Origin: Ciona savignyi
Taxonomy: Eukaryota > Chordata > Ascidiacea > Phlebobranchia > Cionidae
Length of the DNA: 64,000 nucleotides
NCBI GenBank assembly: GCA_000149265.1
Contig: CH002336.1
Location: forward strand, 513,759 to 577,758
Direction of reading: 5' to 3'
The notes beneath the pieces were generated by a model. That model saw only the letters and a program-made list of their open reading frames with translations, was not told the DNA's origin and did no database searches. This document shows positions 21,597 through 34,174 of the stretch, in pieces. The position numbers and the translations under genes are program-made. The number at the start of each line of letters is the position of its first letter. The first letter of the stretch is position 1.

Positions 21597-22890
21597 ATTC
21601 ACTTAATGGTAGTTGATTGTATCCTTGCACATGGCTCTTAGCGAAGATCGCCTGAACCAAGTAAATCATGGCTTAAACTAAAACCAGAGAAACCTCTTAA
21701 CTCTTTCCGTCCCAACTCGCCATATATGGCGAGTTGGTGGGAAAACATGGTATCCCGCCTGTACATAAATGGATGCAAATCTAAAAAAAGATTTCTCCGC
21801 AATGCGTAATGGAGATATATAGAGACCTCAGCTATGGCTCATTCGATCAAGGAAACCCTATATTTTATTCTCTGTAATTTTCGTGGAGAAATATTAAATA
21901 TGCGAGGAGTGATAGCCTTTCTTTTTCAAGGCTTCGCCTCTTATTTCTATCGATTTTACACGAATTTACAAGTGATTAACTCAGCCAATAGGAGTCGCGT
22001 TAAGTTGCGGAGAAGCTCTTTTTGTCAAGCAAGTCTTTCTTTACATTCTCTGTGAATTTCGTGCCGTTGAGAAAAAAAGGAGAGCGTTGGTGACGTTTTC
22101 GCAGCAGGCGTTTATGCTCGTGTTCACCAAAGCATGAATCCAGCTGGGCCTGCTGAGCGCACGATAAAGAAAAAGGCGGCGAGACTAGCTAGTTCGGTGT
22201 GCCCTGCTTTGAAGAATATTGGATATAGTATTTGTGTTTGTTTGCTTTTGTATGCCCTTTTTACACTTCCTTCACTGTTCTTATTTATACTTTTTACTAT
22301 TTTAGTTCTACAAAACTAAAAACTTCAATGCGTTTTGGTTCAATTTTTCATAATATAGTTAGAATAAAGGAAAATTTCAATTAGGAATAGTAAAAAAACT
22401 ACTGAAGATACAAATACAGTTCAAATTTTCCTGAGTACAAAAACTATTAGACAATCTACATTCTAATTTTCATATCATTTGGGCATACCAATAATTAGTG
22501 AGTATTTCGTTTGTCAGTGCACCTCAAGAATTTTCAAAGTCGAGCAGAATTTTCTTTACATAAAAAGTGGTGTTCACTAAAGTTTACATAATATATTCTT
22601 TATTGAAGGTAGATTCTAGGTGTGCGGTTTGTTTAAAAGAGGGATAAATTATCTTTCCAACCATACTAAATATTAAATCATAGCATAAATTTGAGAAAAA
22701 CTGTGCTAATTTGAAAATGACCAAAAATTGTAAAAAACACTGCGGGACAGCATGTTTAAATTAATGCATTTGGCCGGGAGTGAAAGAGTTAATCATTTAC
22801 AAATACAACACACTACAATAGCTGTGGTAACCCAGCTGCCAGGCACCAGGTGTTCTGATGGTTGTCGTATGATAATGTTTTTATTTATGG
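21597..22890 (+). repeat. SINE split by a piggyBac-like element
   Basis: SINE body sequence (TTGTATCCTTGCACATGGCT) at 21600-21696 stops at a TTAA. It resumes at 22793 with ATACAACACACTACAATAGC and continues to about 22890. The two halves join as in intact copies, so the SINE was there first. Confidence 0.7.
21697..22792. mobile_element. piggyBac-like non-autonomous element, ~1.09 kb
   Basis: Flanked by TTAA on both sides (21697-21700, 22789-22792), with short inverted ends CTCTTTCCGTCCC and GGGAGTGAAAGAG. TTAA targets plus CTCTTT ends are typical of piggyBac-like elements. An 18-base perfect palindrome CTCGCCATATATGGCGAG lies just inside the left end. Plus-strand ORFs of 73 and 61 codons (21834-22055, 22134-22319) show no transposase motif. 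Confidence 0.75.
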
Positions 22891-23145
22891 GGATAACTTT
22901 GTTTACTTTTTTTACTTGAGATAAAACACCATCGACTAACCTAGCATTTCAATACAACTTAACTGAAACAATTTTGATTCCATATTTACAGCAACTGCAT
23001 ATCACCTAATGCATGCCCCTTGAGATCATTTTGTTAACCCCACATTACCTTATTGATACCTACCACCTTATGATGTCACTGACGTTTAAAGCAGTTTTTG
23101 TTCAGTATCACATTACAACCCAACAAGTTATAGTAAATAGAAATT

Positions 23146-23413
23146 AATATTCATGTTTATCCCCGGGAATGGGAAAACCAAGGGGCTTAATACACGAGCA
23201 ATCGTCAGATCACCTCGTGCCCACCGTCGGGTTACCGGAGCTATTGCAGTGTGTTGTATATGATAGACACGTTCCTTTAGTAGAACCCATTAATCTGTTG
23301 GGTTCAGGCAATGTTCATAAAGTGCCTTGCCCAAGGACACAACCGACTAGCTAGCGACCAGTTTCGCACCTGCAACCTTTCGATTGAAAGGCGACGCACT
23401 TAACCAGCCGGAA
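23146..23413 (-). repeat. tRNA-derived SINE, near full length, reverse
   Basis: Complete reverse copy. Its right end (head) stops at AACCAGCCGGAATTC. It lies upstream of the DNMT3 PWWP exon. Confidence 0.85.
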
Positions 23414-24006
23414 TTCTGCTGGTTTGTCGTCGATTTAGGGTAGGTTTTTTACATGGTTGGAATGGAGAGTTCTATATGATGGGTTCAGGTCGCAGCGAAT
23501 CATGGGAATTAGCCTAAGCCAGTAAAACTCTATTGAAAAACCATGGTCCCACACAACTGTTGACATTTGTTCATCTGAAATTTTTTTTTACCCTTGGGGT
23601 AACATAAGTATTATTAGCTACTGCTTTGTAAACAGGTATGACATAAATCAACCTGGACTTGATCAAGTTAATACGAAATGAGCAGCTGCATTTGCTGTGA
23701 CAATTCTGGCTGTAGGGTGGTTTGACAATTAGCCATGTTATAACTTGTGATGAAAAATGTGGTAACACTTATGGTCAAACATATGCTAAAAATGAAAAAA
23801 ACCTACGTAAAATAATAGGAAATTGCCACATAACAGATAAATGTGCTTACTACAAAGTAACGTTTTAGGGGATTTTATTAACGATACAGACTGAATGACA
23901 CTACTATGCAAAACCCTTTGTTTCAACACCAGTCATAACAACAGATTTTCCCCACCACTATCGGATAAAATCAGTATCTTGCACCCTCAATAAAATATTA
24001 TGACAG
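23414..24006. other. Upstream of the PWWP exon, no supported exon
   Basis: This interval must contain or be spanned by the intron before DNMT3 exon 24007. I see a possible 18-nt microexon shape near 23624-23641 but its phase does not fit. Nothing else is convincing. Confidence 0.4.
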
Positions 24007-27000
24007 TTGGTGTGGGGAAAGTGCAGAGGATTTGGTTGGTGGCCTGGAAGAATTGCGAACCGAACCGAGCTCAGTGGGCCAATCGACCCACCAGACGACC
24101 CGACTCGTTGGATAAAATGGTTCGGAGATGCCAAGTTTACAGAGGTGATGATTGTTTTAATTACAATTTTGGGGATTAAAAAATCTTTTTGGTTGCTGTG
24201 TTAGTGTCTGTGAAGGGCAGCGCTAAAAGGAGGGAAAGCGGGAAACTGCTCAACAAAACTAGCGAAATTAATTTTAGCCCTTTCATAAACACTAATCTTA
24301 ACCCCAGAACTAACCCTAACTGTAACCCCCTGTTTAAAACTATCTCCAATTTCGTAATCTTCATTTTAGTGTGCAGTTTTCCTTCTTCCCTCCTTCCTGC
24401 TTTCCCTTCCTTTTAGTTTTCCCCTCTGTACAAGTGTTTCAGCTAATTGAACGAACCCAACGGTTATTTCAATGTAATTTTTTAAAAGGTGTTTCATTTT
24501 TTCTTTTTATTATATGGAAACTAGTATTTATATTTTTTATTGTAAATTTTCAATTATTGAATAAAATTAATGATCAAAGCAAAAAATAACACTGTAACGA
24601 TTATATGTTTGATTTCATTTGGTGTTTTATGCTTAAATTATATTTGTTTTAGACAAAAGTTGATGATATGGCTTATCTTCATGACTTTACCAAATTCTTT
24701 AAGGAGAAATCCTATGAAAGAAATAAGTCTTATGGAATTGCCATTGACCTAGCAATTAAGGAGGCTGCACAAAGATCAGGCAAGTTTACATATCTGTTCG
24801 TTTCCAGCTGTCCTGCCCTTGTTCCCCTGGCACTTTGCAGGAGCAGTTATTTATAACCGGTTTGTTTTGCCAGATCTCTGTAACTGAAACATTTTAAATG
24901 GTAAACAGAATATACACAAACCCACAATTTTTTATTTTTTTATATTTATTTTAGGTGTGTTAGGAAACTTTCACATTTAGATTTTAGAATTTTAGACTGT
25001 AATTTGGGTTGTCCTTTTTAATATATTTTTATACAAAGCTTTAAACCAACTCCTAATGGAAGCAATCTTATTATTTACCTTATGTTCATTGACAAAATGT
25101 CTTGATGTAGATTTCGTGATAAATTCTGCATTTCTTAATAGGAAAACGGCTGAAGTCTGCTGCAGCTGGAATAACTTGGGCAAAAGAAAAATTTTATCCG
25201 GAAGGATATCTTTCAATTTTACCAAAAGGCTGGACTGGTATGAACATCTTGATATTTGAAATCTTTGTTTGCAATTTGATTGTAATCTGTTCTTAAGGTT
25301 TAACGGATGTATTTATTATATTACCAAACATTTCTTGTAATTGCCAGTTTTATATACTTTTTGGTATTTTGCTTTTTTCTGTTCCTGTGTAATGAATATT
25401 TTATGTTTTCATTTTAATTAGGACAAAAAATTGATAAAATAAATTTTGATACTTGATTTAGGACCATAAATTTCAACATAGTTGATCATGAGTGTCAAAA
25501 TTAAATTGACTCTATTTTACTGGTGAAATATAAAGTGTCACAGAGGTATACATTTTTTATTACACCAATGGTACAAAAATACCTAATGCCTAATTACATA
25601 GTGTTTAAGTAGTATATATTTCTTAGTTATTTTTAGGTGCTGTAATACAAATTAAAATGCATACTGTGTGTTCCTGCAACTCCTAGTTTTAGCTCTATGT
25701 TCTAATTGGTTGTAAATCTCCTATCCTTATCCTATCCTATCCTAAATTTCACAATGTAAACCTTGCGCATCATATGAGCCAAATGTCAATTTGAAGTTAA
25801 CAACCTTTTTTTGGAAATCATTGGACGTGAAGACCATGATAGAAAAAAAATTTTATTTTTATTTTTTTGAACGTGTAGATCGTAATAGAACTGGACAATT
25901 GTTATTTACAGAGGACCACAGGTTGGAGATCAAGGATTCCAACAAAAACGAGATGATGATTTCACAGGAGAGGAAAGGTAAGACGCAAGCAAAGAGAGCC
26001 GAAATTAACTGCCAGGATTTTACTAAGCAACGGAACGAAAGCTTTACCAAGGTGAGACACATGTCGAGTAATAAAAAATTGTCTGAATATTGCGCAATAT
26101 ACGGGATGTCAGAGGTATTTACTGAGTGTTGTATACAATATCAATGTATCATACTATCCTCCATGGTGAGAATGGTGCAACTTATTAACAAATGCATTTA
26201 TCTAAGCATCTGTTGAGTTGTGGTTTTAGGGGTTATTTATAAAATGTTGTATTCTATATACATGTTAATTTTAAATTAATAATCTTCAACCACTTCAAAG
26301 TTCTATGAGTTTAAGCAAGTTTGCCGAGGCATGCTTGTTAAGAGCCTAAAGATCTTACATGCAAATATTGACTATAATGTATGATTCTTACATACTTAAA
26401 CTGCCCACCAGGAGCCAAGTGACGCCCTTACTGAATAATTAATACTAAATTACTAACATAATTTAAATAATATAAGTATTATTCGCAATTTTTAAATTTT
26501 TATATCTAAAACATTATTTATCTAATCCTACAAACCTGACTAATCCTACAATGTAAGGTCAAAAAATCCTAGCTTTGGGTGAGTTTCGAACCCACACACT
26601 GAGAGTAACATCATCACGATATTCTCCAGGTGATGGAAAACCTACTGGATCTTGAAAAGGTTTGTTTAGGTTGCGGGAACCTTGAAATTAGCTGCCCACA
26701 TCCTTTGTTTGTTGGTGGATTATGCCAAATGTGTGAGGTGAGAATATGTTTTTATACATTACCTCAAAATTGAATCACTTCTGTACCTTACTTGGTTATT
26801 TTTGGGCATATGTCATTTCTCTGGAAATAAGTAGAATGTTAAAAACAAGGAAAAGAAATATAGGGCCAATATAAGACTTTTATTTTAAGATCTTTGGAAG
26901 TATTAATTAATTTCATCGTAAAAAAATCATTTTGACACGTATCTTAAAATGAATTGCTAATTAACTTACGATTTTTTCTTTTGGAAATCTGCTTTCTTTC

Positions 27001-30000
27001 AAAGTATGTTCCAATAAATAAAATGTTTTAGTATTTATAACCATGTGTGAGAAAACTAGGTTTCAGTCCAATTGTAGTTTATAGATCGATATCCAGTAAG
27101 AGGCTTTCCCAAGAACATAACCATACAGTCTTGTAGTATAATTGCATATCGAACCAGAAAACTGTATATATATAACCTGATAACAACCCTTATATGTGTT
27201 CTTTCTACCACTTTCTGCAAAGATAAACTCGAAATAAAATTCCAGGTGGACTACAGAGAGAGTTGTTACTTATTGGACGACAGTGGCTATTCATGCTACT
27301 GTTGTGTGTGTGGGGGTGGCAAGAGGATATTCCTGTGTGATGATCAAAACTGCTGCAGGTAGTAGCATATAAGTGTCTGGTGTTAAATTCATTTTGTGAC
27401 ATTTTTAAAAAAAATTCAGAAGTTTTTGCTCGATTTGCTTGGATTTGATGGTTGGTGAAGGAAGATCTAAATGGGTGAGTAAAATTAAAGTTGGTTCAAG
27501 AAGGGATAGTTTTAACTTTTCGGTGGGAAAAGGGATGTTAACACATATTGCTCCGGCTGTCAGATGACCGGAGTTGCAGTATGATTTACATGTGTGATTA
27601 AGTTGTTCCTTAAATTTTAATAAAACCTTTTTACTGGATGTGGGCAATGTTTGCTAAATGCCGTGCCTAAGGACACAACCGAATTGCTGGAGCTAGTTTT
27701 GAAATTGCAATTCTTCAGCTGAAATCCAAGCCACTTATCCACCAAGCTATTTGACCATAATATCCAAGTTAAAATTGCGAATGGGAAAACTCAGATGGCA
27801 TCATTACACAGACAATTATCAAATTCCCTTCTGCTCACCTCAAGTTACCAGGAGCTATTGTATTGTGTCAAGAGTCAATTGGTATTAGGCGACATCCGCT
27901 AATTGCCTTGCCCAGCCACTTAACTAACTAGTTAGCGGTGTTAATTTAACATTTATTAGGCAGACAGCCCAACTCTGTTGGACAGTGCAAACTGGCTGTA
28001 CTTATAACAACATGCACACCGGTATAAGCAGTTCAACAGGTGTCAATGCACTTTGACCCACTGCCAAAACAACAAGTTTGCTCTCATGCTTATCTCACAG
28101 GTTTTGCAACAATCGCCGTGGAAATGCAACCTTTGTGTGGATGGCAAGGAAGGATTGTTGGAGCGACGATACAACTGGCAGGAATTGTTGGTAAAGTTTG
28201 TTGCTGACGGTGATGATGAAGACGAATATGAGGTAACCCATGCTACCTTGAGTCCGGCGGATTAGTCTGGTGGTTAAGTGTGTCACCTTTCAGCCGGAGG
28301 GTTGCTGTTCGAAACTGGTTGCTAGCCAGTCAGTTGTTTCCTTTTGAAAGGCACTTGACAGACATTGCCTGAACCCAGCGGCTTAATGGGTTCCACTAAA
28401 TTAAAAGAATGTCTGAATCATACACAACACACTGCAATAGCTCCTGTAACCCGACGGTGGGCGAGAGGTGCTCTGACGATTGTCCGTGTATTAACCCTTT
28501 TGGTTTTTCCATTTAACGGTATAAACATGAATATTCTAATTCTACTACAATACTATTTCATATTACTCCAATACTGTATTTTTTATTTAGTGCTGTGCAC
28601 ACCAATGAGTTTTCTTACACTATAGTGCATTGCATTTCAGCCTGAGGATTGTAGGTTTTAAAACTGGTTGCCAGTTTGTTGGTTGTGTCCTTGGGCACTT
28701 AGTGATCATTGCCTAAACTCAGTGATTAATGGTATCTATTAAATTTAAGAAACGTCTAAATCATACATAGGCCTACACTGCAATAGCTCCGTTAACCCGA
28801 CAGTGGGCGCAAGGTATTCTGACGATTACCTGTGTATAATGCCCCGTGCATTTCATTCATAGGGATAAACAAGAATATCTTTTAATATAGTATACACACA
28901 GTCTGATTACTTCGTTCTCGTGGTTGAGTTACTAAAGCTGTTTTATTGTGATTTACATCATAAAGACATTGCCTTATATTTTGTTTAATCATAAAGGATG
29001 CAGTACTGCAAATCCTACAGGTGGAGCAAAGCAACAATTGCCCAGCTGTGTTGTTTTAAACCTCTGTCTATGTTGTTTAGATTTTGTCGCTTCCCAAAAG
29101 CTTACCTCACCGACAAAGGAAACCAATGAAAGTTCTTTCCTTGTTCGATGGAATATCCACAGGTTCCGTGTTTTATGATTTATACAATTAGCAAAATCTT
29201 TCCTTTGTCACATGAAAAAGTCTATTCTTAAAATCGATAAGATGTATACTGTATGAAGATTTACATTTATTTAAATATTCAACAATTTTGTAGTTTTTTG
29301 TTAGATTAGACTGTACTCTAATATGGGTTTATATGTTTTATAAAACAAAACAAGACATGTATATATCCGTGAATGGAAAACCCAAGGGGGTAAACACATT
29401 GGCAATCGTCTGATCACCTTGCGCCTACTGTCGGGTTGCCGGAGCTATTGTGTTAAGTATGATTCACACTTTCCTTCAATTTAGTAGAACCCAATAATCC
29501 GCTGGGTTCAGGCAATGTCCGTTAAGTGCCTTGCCCAAGGACGCAACCTACCAGTTTTGTACGTGTCACTTTTCAAGTAAAAGGCACTGCACTAACCAAA
29601 CAGACTAATCTGTTGGACTATACATACATACATGTGCCTTGGCACAATAATAATTACACTGTAAACTTATTGTATTTTTTTAATGTCGTATTTTAATGCT
29701 TCGTACTTTTTATGCTCGCCAACAGATATTTTTAGTTTTTGTTTGTTTATGTAATTGCACGATTTTCTGTCTACAATTTTAAACTTTAAACCTTCAAACA
29801 CATTTTAACAGGATTTGTCAGTTTGCAACAGTTGGGAATAAATGTTGAGGTTTACTTTGCTTCGGAAATTGACCATGAAGCTATCTGTGTGTCGGAGATA
29901 CGACACCCATTGCACATAAAGCATGTGGGCGATGCCTGTGAAATCACTGACAAAATGGTGAGGAATTGAAAATGAAAACAATATTTTCTTCTATTTATGT

Positions 30001-33000
30001 TATGTTTTATATAATGTTCTATTCAGAATATATTTTCTTTTAATTATGTAATGTTCTATTTATGGATTTATGAAATGTTCTATTTATGGATTTATGTAAT
30101 GTTCTATTCAGTTATATTTTCTTCCATTTATGTAATATTCTATTTATGGATTTATGTAGTGTTCTATTCAGTTATATTTTCTTCCATTTATTTAATGTTC
30201 TATTTATGTTATGTTATAAGAAAAGGATAGGGACCCATTTTTTATTCCTGTGAATGAGAAAATGCAGGGGTTTAATCGTAAGGGTAACTGTCAGATTAAA
30301 TCCGATCATCGGGTTATTGGATCTATTCAAGTGTGTTGTTTTTAATCAAAAAGTTTTTATTTAGTGTATTAGAACCCATTAATCCATTGGGTCTAATCGA
30401 TTTCCAATAAATGCATTGCTCTAGAACAAAACAGACTAGCTAGTTTCGAACCTCCAACCATTTGAGTGAAAGGCTATGCACTAAGTGACTTAGCTATTTG
30501 TCCAGACAAATTAAAAAGGGGTAATTTCAATAAAAAGTATATATAATTTGGTTGCTATTTTATTTATGAGTGTAATTGTGTTTTTTTGATAAAGTCTTGT
30601 TAACCAACTGGTCCTTTTTCTACCACTTGGCAAGTGTATTTCTTACAAACTTATTCAGCATGTTATGGATCTCTAATGGGTCATTGGGAGAAAACTAAAA
30701 GGAGGGAAAGCGGGAAGGAGGGAAAGAGAAAAACCGCACATTGAAATAAAAATTATGACATTAGAGTTAGCAGTTTCCCTCCCTCCTTCCCTCTTTCCCT
30801 CTTTTTAGTGTTGCCCGGGGCATTGTATTTCTGCATCATGTTTTAAATTATCTGCAATTAGCTTGGTGATTGGGGACCATTCGACCTTGTGATTGGTGGA
30901 AGCCCTTGCAACGATCTTTCTATTGTTAACCCTGCAAGAAAGGGAATTTGGTCAGGTAAGAGAGGGAGTGTGGTTCGTTCATTTCAGAATTAGGAACTGA
31001 TTCGGAATTATTTTTTGATTCCAGCAACTCCAAATTAAGTGCTTAAAATGCAACAAAATTAATTTTATTTTAATTTTAATTAAAAATTAAAAAATCAAAT
31101 CAATTTTTATTGCTTGGTTGCACCCATGAAAAAAAGCAACTCCAAATTAATTGCTCAAAGTGTAACAAAACTAACTTTATTTTAATTTTGATTAAAAATT
31201 CAATATGGATAACATTTGTTTTTTTTTCAGTTAACAATGATGATTACAATTAAAAAAATATTTATCACTCATACATGAAGTTCTTATTTTCTTAATTAAG
31301 TTAGTGTAAAAAAGGTTTTTTTCTTGCTCTCTAACAAAAGTAATGTATGTATAATTACCAGCCAAACAGTCCCGAGACCAAACCTTGGCTGAAAGTTTGT
31401 TTAAGTGAAATAAAAATTGTTTTTCCCTAAACATATCCTGTTGTATACAGACAAGGGATCTGGTCATTTGTTCTTTGAGTACGTTCGAATCTTAAACACC
31501 TGCAAGTTGTTGGCTGCCAGCAACCAGCGATCACTCTTCTGGCTCTTTGAGAATGTGGTGTGCATGGACCAGAACTCGAGGAAGACCATTTCCCACTACT
31601 TGCAGGTGAAGGAAAAATCTGGTGAAACGATTGTACTAAAAAAATAATCTAAATTCATTTGCGGATAAACTAAATTTATTTTCGAATAACTAAATTTATT
31701 TTTGGGATAATACTTTTGTTTTGTTTAACAGATTAGTCTGGTAGGTTAGCTGGTGGGTTCTACCATATTAAAGGAAAGTGTGAATCATATACAACACACT
31801 AAAACAGCTCCGGTAACCTGACAGGGGACATATGGTGATCTGACTATTGCCTGTGTGTTAACCCCTTTAGTTGCCTATGCGCTCGCAAATCATTCGAGTT
31901 GGTAATAAGAATTGCATCTGCAGAGAAACCCAGTGGTGCTGGATGCCAAATTTGTGTCACCTGCTCATAGACCAAGATGCTTTTGGGGCAATCTGCCTGG
32001 AATGCGGCGGTATATATGAATCAATTTATACTCGAGTCTAGTAATGTTGATTTAAATAACGTTTTTTGCATATTTTTATTTTAATTCTAAATTAGTTTTA
32101 TTGAACAATATATTAAACAATTTTCGTTTTTCTGTCATTCTTGTTGCATCATTTTGACAATTTTACATGCCTTGAAGATTGTTTTCCTCACACTAGGAAA
32201 CTTCTTTTTCCTAATTATTACTGGAAATTAGTTTTATTGTATTCTAATGGAAAAAAATACACATTAAATTTTGACTATTTTACCATGTTCACATCTTTTT
32301 AGTTAAATCGTGGTTATATAAAAAGGTTTTATTGTATCCTAGGGAAAAACACGCTTTAGCTGTCAACATAATTTCGTCACAATCAAGCCCTTTTATTTAA
32401 GTGTATCTTTAACACAATTTGTCATGTTAAAGCTTATTACATTAAAAAGCATCAATATGTAAATTTAAATATCGTATTCATCAGCCCACTGGTACCAACG
32501 AGCGCCCACAAACTGACGTTGGGTGAATGTCTTGAACCCGGCAGACGCGCAACCACTGAGAAGCTGAGGACAATAACTACCAAGCTCGGTTCAATCAGGG
32601 GAGGGTGTGAAGGTGGAAATAACGGCTTGGGGAGTAATTCGCTGGTTTTGCAACAGAGAAATCAACACGACTGTCTCTGGATAACGGAAATAGAAAGGTA
32701 CGTGTGGTGGTTTGGAATATGGTGGAAAGAATGGCTGATTAGCAGGATAGAGTACTGATGATGGATGTTGCGAAAAGCAAGCATGTTAAATTTTAACACC
32801 TTCAAGCTGCTGTAATGTGTTTGTGCTTTATATATTTAAAAAAAAATTTATATTAAAACTACAATTGTAGGACATTTTAGTTTGTTTTTATTCGATTTAC
32901 ATCTGGTGTGACTAACATACGGACCTATAAATGTATTTGTTGTTTGTCATATGTAGAATATTCCAATTGATCCCTGTAAATAGGAAAACGCAGTAGTATA

Positions 33001-33417
33001 ATGATACGAACCATCATCAATTTACCGCCCAGTGTTGCATTACCTGGCATTCAGTTTTGATCCTTCACCCATCTGACTGAAAGGCAACACACTAACCCAC
33101 CAAACCATACAAAGTGTTGCAATAACTTGCATTCAGTTTTGATGCTGAACCCATTTGACTGAGAAGCAACACACTAACCCACCAAACTATACAAAGTGTT
33201 GCAATAACTTGCATCCAGTTTTGAACCTGTACCCATCTGACTGAGAAGCAACCTCTAACCCACCAAACCATACAGGGTGTTCGGTTTCCCGGACCACTAC
33301 ACTGATGTGTGCAACCTGCCTCGTAGTGGGAGACTCAGAGTGCTCGGCAAGTCCTGGAGCGTGCCAGTCATCAAACATTTGTTTACACCGCTTAAAGATT
33401 ACTTCAGTTCGGTTTAG
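24007..33417 (+). CDS. DNMT3: DNMT3-type de novo DNA (cytosine-5) methyltransferase
   Basis: Fifteen exons in phase: 24007-24144, 24653-24779, 25142-25237, 25912-26051 (or from 25879), 26630-26737, 27246-27358, 27420-27474, 28101-28232, 29081-29162, 29812-29957, 30862-30955, 31451-31605, 31924-32009, 32485-32697, 33276-33417; about 608 residues plus an unsettled N-terminus. Order: PWWP domain ([15 protein letters not shown]), linker, ADD zinc domain ([20 protein letters not shown], then [15 protein letters not shown] and [10 protein letters not shown]), catalytic domain with SAM motif [10 protein letters not shown], catalytic loop [17 protein letters not shown], and C-terminal [13 protein letters not shown]. 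All key residues (FDG, PCN, ENV) are intact. It should set new CpG methylation guided by histone H3 tails. Intron 24780-25141 begins GC. A polyadenylation signal AATAAA lies at about 33684. Confidence 0.95.
24212..24427. mobile_element. MITE (GGGCAGCGCTAAAAGGAGGG ends)
   Basis: Long inverted ends: GGGCAGCGCTAAAAGGAGGG with AAAGCGGGAAACTG, and at the right CTTTCCCTTCCTTTTAGTTT. The inner part has TTAACCCCAGAACTAACCCT. It is the same family as 30690-30826 and 43461-43649. Intronic to DNMT3. Confidence 0.72.
27514..27935 (-). repeat. Two worn SINE pieces, reverse
   Basis: 27514-27755 and 27775-27935 each carry SINE body (GGACACAACCG, GGGAAAAC) with many changes. They lie in the DNMT3 intron before exon 28101. 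Confidence 0.55.
28252..28545 (+). repeat. tRNA-derived SINE, near full length
   Basis: Head starts AGTCCGGCGGATTAGTCTGG, 20 bp after the donor of DNMT3 exon 28101-28232. The tail is CATGAATATTCTAATTCTA. Confidence 0.82.
28635..28885 (+). repeat. SINE copy, truncated head
   Basis: Begins in the B-box region (GATTGTAGGTTTTAAAACTG) and runs to CAAGAATATC. In the same DNMT3 intron as 28252-28545. Confidence 0.7.
29357..29612 (-). repeat. SINE copy, reverse
   Basis: Tail TATATCCGTGAATGG at the left; body GGCAATCGTCTGATCACC; worn head near 29600. DNMT3 intron between exons 29162 and 29812. Confidence 0.75.
29995..30218. repeat. Minisatellite (TATGTAATGTTCTATTTATG)
   Basis: The roughly 25-bp unit ATGTAATGTTCTATTTATGG alternates with CAGTTATATTTTCTTCCATTT to give a higher-order repeat of about 73 bp, three copies long. 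DNMT3 intron. Confidence 0.8.
30226..30512 (-). repeat. SINE copy, reverse, diverged
   Basis: TTTTATTCCTGTGAATGAGA tail, body AGAACCCATTAATCCATTGG, head up to about 30512. DNMT3 intron. Confidence 0.7.
30690..30826. mobile_element. MITE, short form, 8-9 bp flanking duplication
   Basis: Ends GGAGAAAACTAAAAGGAGGG and CCCTCTTTTTAGTGTTGCCC are inverted copies with a very short interior. The flanks GGGTCATTG and GGGGCATTG look like one duplicated target of 8-9 bp. It lies 36 bp before DNMT3 exon 30862-30955. Confidence 0.7.
31730..31872 (+). repeat. SINE copy with deleted centre
   Basis: The head ATTAGTCTGGTAGGTTAG jumps to GGTGGGTTCTACCATATTAA and ends at AACCCCTTTAG. It lies 52 bp before DNMT3 exon 31924. 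Confidence 0.65.
32952..33272 (-). repeat. Tandemly triplicated SINE head ending at a DNMT3 splice site
   Basis: After a reverse SINE tail at 32952, the reversed tRNA-like head (CAGTTTTGATGCTGAACCCA, CTAACCCACCAAACCATACA) occurs three times at a spacing of about 82 bp. The last unit ends in CCATACAG, the acceptor of the terminal DNMT3 exon. Confidence 0.75.
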
Positions 33418-34174
33418 GACCCGATAAGATTTTTAGAAAAACTTCTCTCTGGATTTTACATTCCTTTTGAATAGTTGGAATTCTGTGATGTCGTTGTTGT
33501 ATTATTTTTCAATTTTCATATGAATTTTCTTTTTATGCACTTCTTTTTCGATTTTTCTGTGATCTTTGTATTTTCTGGTTACCAACCGAGTGTTATTTTA
33601 CGCAAGTATTTCAATGGAATTGTAATGATCTGTATTGAACCTACCTGAACCCTTTTACGAACACTTCTTTTCCACAATTTTCAAATAAATTTTAAAAACA
33701 AGTTGTCTGTACTTTATTTTCAGTAAAACCAATTGAAAAGCATGGGCTAATTTAGTCGCCACAGGTGAAAGTAAACTTAATATTTTAATTATACATTTAG
33801 AAACCTACACTTAATAAATGTGATAAAATCCAATTCAAATCTTGAAATTCATCATGTATTTACCTAGACAAAGCTTTTAGTGCCATTTTATGAACTGCCA
33901 CTACTACGTCATCTCTTGAGTCAATATTCACACTTATTTGTGAATGCAATTGCATCATACAAAAATCCCCAGGTAAATAATACATCAGTAGGAGTCTTAC
34001 TTGCGAAAGAAAAAAAGTAAATGTTTAAAATAATTATTTACTCTTTTTAAAACTGGAATTGGATTTTAATAAAGTGTAAAACAATGATTCATTTCAACCC
34101 AACAGTATTATTTCAGTTTCTCCTAATCAGTTCCTTTTTGTTAGCAGTGCCAAAAAATAGATCATAAATTTCGG
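33418..34174. other. Convergent 3' region between DNMT3 and BUD31
   Basis: Holds the DNMT3 3' UTR with AATAAA near 33684 and, on the other side, the BUD31 3' end. No repeat or gene is seen in 33720-34150. Confidence 0.55.

Noticed and set aside
22134-22319. 61-codon ORF with a hydrophobic end
   Set aside because: Lies inside the piggyBac-like element, has no transposase motif and no support as a host gene.
24268-24340. Interstitial telomere repeat
   Set aside because: The CCCTAA-like words are few, irregular and shared with other copies of the same MITE family.
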